Below, one piece after another: positions 6,687-8,726 of a stretch of DNA of 8,726 nt. Every line of letters starts with the position of its first letter. Position 1 is the first letter of the stretch. The stretch covers positions 1-8,726 of the forward strand of contig JAEXTI010000035.1 in assembly GCA_023406965.1 (NCBI GenBank), given 5' to 3'. The notes beneath the pieces are model-generated. The model was not told where the DNA came from. It made no database searches and saw nothing but the letters and a program-made list of their open reading frames with translations. Made by a program: the position numbers and the translations under genes. The DNA is from Chloroflexota bacterium (GTDB lineage: Bacteria; Chloroflexota; Anaerolineae; Anaerolineales; Anaerolineaceae).

Positions 6687-8563
6687 GCCTGTTTTTCTCC
6701 GCGGGCGTGCAGAATGCGCAGTCGCTCTTTCAATGCGGCGCGGCGTTCTTGATAGGCATCTTCGGGCAGATTACCCGCCTGGTATAGATCATCCAACGCC
6801 AGGATCGCATCGAGCAAAGCTTCTTCGCTCTCCTCGGGCTGTTCCTCGATCACTTCAGACTCAGCAACATCCTCTTCCTGGGTCTTGCGCTGGCGGTACA
6901 ACCAGATGCCAGTGCCAATCAACGCCAGGCCAAATACCGTAGCGCCCATGGCAATGCCACCAAACGAATTCGTGTCTTCTTTTATACTGCTCACCTTGCC
7001 AGAAAGACGCATATCCAGGCTGCTGCCCGCTGCCAAGGCGGAACCCGTATACATATCGAATGCCATTCCCGACATATCGCGCTGCCCCGCCGACATCAAC
7101 TGGCTGCTTTCCATCTTCACGCCTTCCGGCGGCAGCATGACGACCACCGAGGCTACGTTCTGTAAGATAGGCAGGGAAAGGTCCAGCTTCCGCTCATATG
7201 GCAAGTCAAACGAGAACAATACCTGGTGCTGGCTGGTTCCGGGCACAATGGGAGTCAGGTCGCCAAAGCCGTTTTCTGTCGCCACAAAGCGATCGCCAAG
7301 CGCCCCGCTCTCAAAGAGCAGGTTGGTAGCGCCCTCGGGCAGCCCAAAGGTCAGTGCCGGGGTGCCATCCGCCGATGGGACAATCACCTTGTCGGAGGTG
7401 TTTGACACAATGAATAACTCCACCACCTGCACTTTTTCGGCAACGGCAAAGTCGAAGAACACATGCATCCGGTCTACCGTCAACCCGCTGGGGTCCGATG
7501 AAGTGTCGTAAATGCTGACCGGCAGTTCGGCCACGGCTCCGGTCAAATCGGCCGCGTGGAGGATGTCTGAGCCGAAAGAATATCCATTGGCGTCCACCTG
7601 CACCAGATAGGCCATTCCCTCTGTCACAGTGACATCTGTGAATTCATATACCCCGTCGACAGGGGTCGCCGAAAGCTCAAAAGCCTGGGCCATACCCTCG
7701 AAACCAAACAACTTCACCGCGATATCGGCGGGCAGCGGGCTTCCGCTGGGATTGGAAATCGTCCCGCGGATGGTCAGCGTTGAGGCATCAGCGGGCATAG
7801 CCGTCGCGCCTGCAACTGCGGTCGCCGTTGGTTGGGCTTGGGGCTCTTCCGCGACCGGCGACGTGCTTTCGGCACCGCCAAAAGTCAGCGAGCGGATATA
7901 GCTAACAGCAGCCCAGCGCTCGCTTTCGCTCAACTTTTCGGCAAAGCCGGGCATGCTGCCCTGGCCCGCCGCCACTACTGTCTCAAGTTCCTGGGCTGAA
8001 CGTTGGGTCATGCGCTGCTGGTCGGTCAAATCCGGCGCCTGGCCGTCACCGCGTCCATCCACGCCATGACACTCGGCACATTCGGCCTCATAAACCACCC
8101 GGCCGGCAGCCATCTCTTCGGAGGTGGTACTCAAGCTATACACATACGCCAACACGTCCCATCGACTGCGATCATCCAGGCTGTTGACAAAGCCTGGCAT
8201 CAATTTTTCCAAATTGCCGTTTGTAACAATCCAATACCAATCGGCAGGACGAGATTGGCGTGCCAGCTCTGGGTTACCGATTTCGGGCGGAGGCTCGGGC
8301 AGGTTACCCGACATGCTCCCATCTCCCCTTCCATCCGCGCCGTGACAGGGCATACAACTGGTCTCATAAATCGCCTTCCCTGCCGTTGGGTCGGGCGGGA
8401 CGATTGGGAAGACCGTGCTCACCTCAACGGGTTGCTGCTCCACAAGCTGGGGAGCCTGGGCGTTGGGCGGCGGCGTAATATCTGCGGCCAGCGACATACA
8501 GCCGGTCAGAAATGCACCACCGAAGATCAAAGCAAACAAATTAAAACCGGTTCGCAGTTTCAT
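6683..8563 (-). CDS. Diheme cytochrome c lipoprotein with transmembrane helix and cytoplasmic helical tail
   Basis: This 626-residue protein begins with a lipoprotein signal peptide: basic n-region KLR, hydrophobic core, and lipobox LTGC with Cys22 as lipidation site. Two class I cytochrome c domains follow (about 60-146 and 151-228), with haem sites CMPCH (70-74) and CAECH (162-166) and likely axial Met122 (LMPGF) and Met204 (SMPGF). After a Pro/Thr/Ala linker (230-260) there is a carboxypeptidase-regulatory-like beta domain (about 262-345), then an unrecognised beta-rich region (about 348-525). A membrane span (535-556) is followed by RQRK, an acidic linker and a charged helical hairpin (580-617). 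The protein therefore seems anchored at both ends, with the haems outside the membrane. The start is ATG 8563, preceded by AGG 6 nt upstream; a GTG at 8587 overlaps the previous gene and lacks a Shine-Dalgarno sequence. It is probably an electron carrier matured by the operon it sits in; a direct role in maturation is possible but unproven. Confidence 0.85.
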   Translation of the reverse strand: MKLRTGFNLFALIFGGAFLTGCMSLAADITPPPNAQAPQLVEQQPVEVSTVFPIVPPDPTAGKAIYETSCMPCHGADGRGDGSMSGNLPEPPPEIGNPELARQSRPADWYWIVTNGNLEKLMPGFVNSLDDRSRWDVLAYVYSLSTTSEEMAAGRVVYEAECAECHGVDGRGDGQAPDLTDQQRMTQRSAQELETVVAAGQGSMPGFAEKLSESERWAAVSYIRSLTFGGAESTSPVAEEPQAQPTATAVAGATAMPADASTLTIRGTISNPSGSPLPADIAVKLFGFEGMAQAFELSATPVDGVYEFTDVTVTEGMAYLVQVDANGYSFGSDILHAADLTGAVAELPVSIYDTSSDPSGLTVDRMHVFFDFAVAEKVQVVELFIVSNTSDKVIVPSADGTPALTFGLPEGATNLLFESGALGDRFVATENGFGDLTPIVPGTSQHQVLFSFDLPYERKLDLSLPILQNVASVVVMLPPEGVKMESSQLMSAGQRDMSGMAFDMYTGSALAAGSSLDMRLSGKVSSIKEDTNSFGGIAMGATVFGLALIGTGIWLYRQRKTQEEDVAESEVIEEQPEESEEALLDAILALDDLYQAGNLPEDAYQERRAALKERLRILHARGEKQA

Positions 8564-8568
8564 CCGAT

Positions 8569-8573
8569 ACCTA
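8569..8573 (-). promoter_or_regulatory. Shine-Dalgarno sequence of the cytochrome gene within the preceding stop codon
   Basis: On the - strand this reads TAGGT; the AGG core overlaps the TAG stop of the zinc-ribbon gene and lies 6 nt before ATG 8563. It supports the shorter start that places the lipoprotein signal peptide directly at the N-terminus. Confidence 0.5.
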
Positions 8574-8726
8574 TAATGTGGCCCCACAGCGGGCGCAGAA
8601 CTTATCCGATTTGCTCACCGGCCGCCCGCATTTGGGACAAAAACCAGCCGACTTTTCCTGGCGTTCTTTACGGCGGTTGGCAATCATGGCCTCCAACTCG
8701 TCTGCGTCCCGAGCCGGAGCCCGGCT
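8571..8726 (-). CDS. Zinc-ribbon protein, C-terminal part, cut by the window edge
   Basis: Only the last 51 residues are visible; the gene continues beyond the right edge. The segment starts with a charged helical stretch (ADELEAMIANRRKERQEK) and ends in a double-CxxC zinc ribbon, CPKCGRPVSKSDKFCARCG, followed by ATL and a TAG stop. The four cysteines should bind one Zn. From general knowledge, small proteins with a CcmI-like helical segment and a C-terminal zinc ribbon often accompany ccm genes in non-proteobacterial genomes, and the 'EAMIANRRK' stretch before the ribbon fits that type. Since the N-terminus is missing, a generic zinc-ribbon membrane protein is also possible. The stop lies 7 nt before the cytochrome ATG, so the two are co-transcribed. 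Confidence 0.75.
   Translation of the reverse strand, partial: SRAPARDADELEAMIANRRKERQEKSAGFCPKCGRPVSKSDKFCARCGATL

Noticed and set aside
8564..8587. Alternative GTG start adding eight residues to the cytochrome protein
   Set aside because: It overlaps the zinc-ribbon gene, lacks a Shine-Dalgarno sequence and would place extra residues before a well-formed lipoprotein signal peptide.

Overview
The window looks like chromosomal DNA of a Chloroflexota bacterium, most likely Anaerolineae-like. This is inferred from style: moderately high GC, a Pro/Thr/Ala-rich extracellular linker (PTATA type), a lipid-anchored multidomain cytochrome, and cytochrome c maturation genes beside a zinc-ribbon protein. 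No rRNA or other phylogenetic marker is present, so the assignment is tentative. I see no mobile element, CRISPR array, tRNA or rRNA.

The left half (about 79-4341, + strand) is a compact four-gene set: a multi-membrane-span PAS histidine kinase, an OmpR-type response regulator, a FemAB/CelD-like GNAT acyltransferase and a stand-alone single-PAS protein. Gaps are 4, 14 and 9 nt, so it reads as one operon. The likely logic is that the membrane kinase senses an envelope or energy signal and phosphorylates the regulator. The two downstream genes may be an output enzyme acting on a cell-envelope or polysaccharide precursor and an accessory ligand sensor, but their roles are inferred.

The right half (about 4377-8726, - strand, read right to left) is a System I cytochrome c maturation operon. 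Its order is the end of a zinc-ribbon protein (cut by the window edge), a 626-residue diheme cytochrome c lipoprotein, ccmA, ccmB, ccmC and a very short ccmD. The genes are tightly coupled: there are two ATGA overlaps, and two Shine-Dalgarno sequences lie at or close to the preceding stop codon. CcmA and CcmB form an ABC exporter module. CcmC with CcmD handles haem for the chaperone CcmE. CcmE, CcmF and CcmH are not in the window and would be expected beyond its right edge. The diheme cytochrome is itself a client of this pathway, and its cytoplasmic tail carries a helical hairpin resembling one found in CcmI-type proteins.

The two operons converge on a perfect 20-bp inverted repeat with a 3-nt loop (4338-4380). 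It should work as a bidirectional terminator, and the stop codons of both flanking genes lie inside its arms. Apart from the 78-nt leader at the left edge there is almost no non-coding DNA. The most unusual items are the cytochrome lipoprotein with its CcmI-like tail, the kinase-regulator-acyltransferase-PAS cassette and the stop-codon-embedding terminator.
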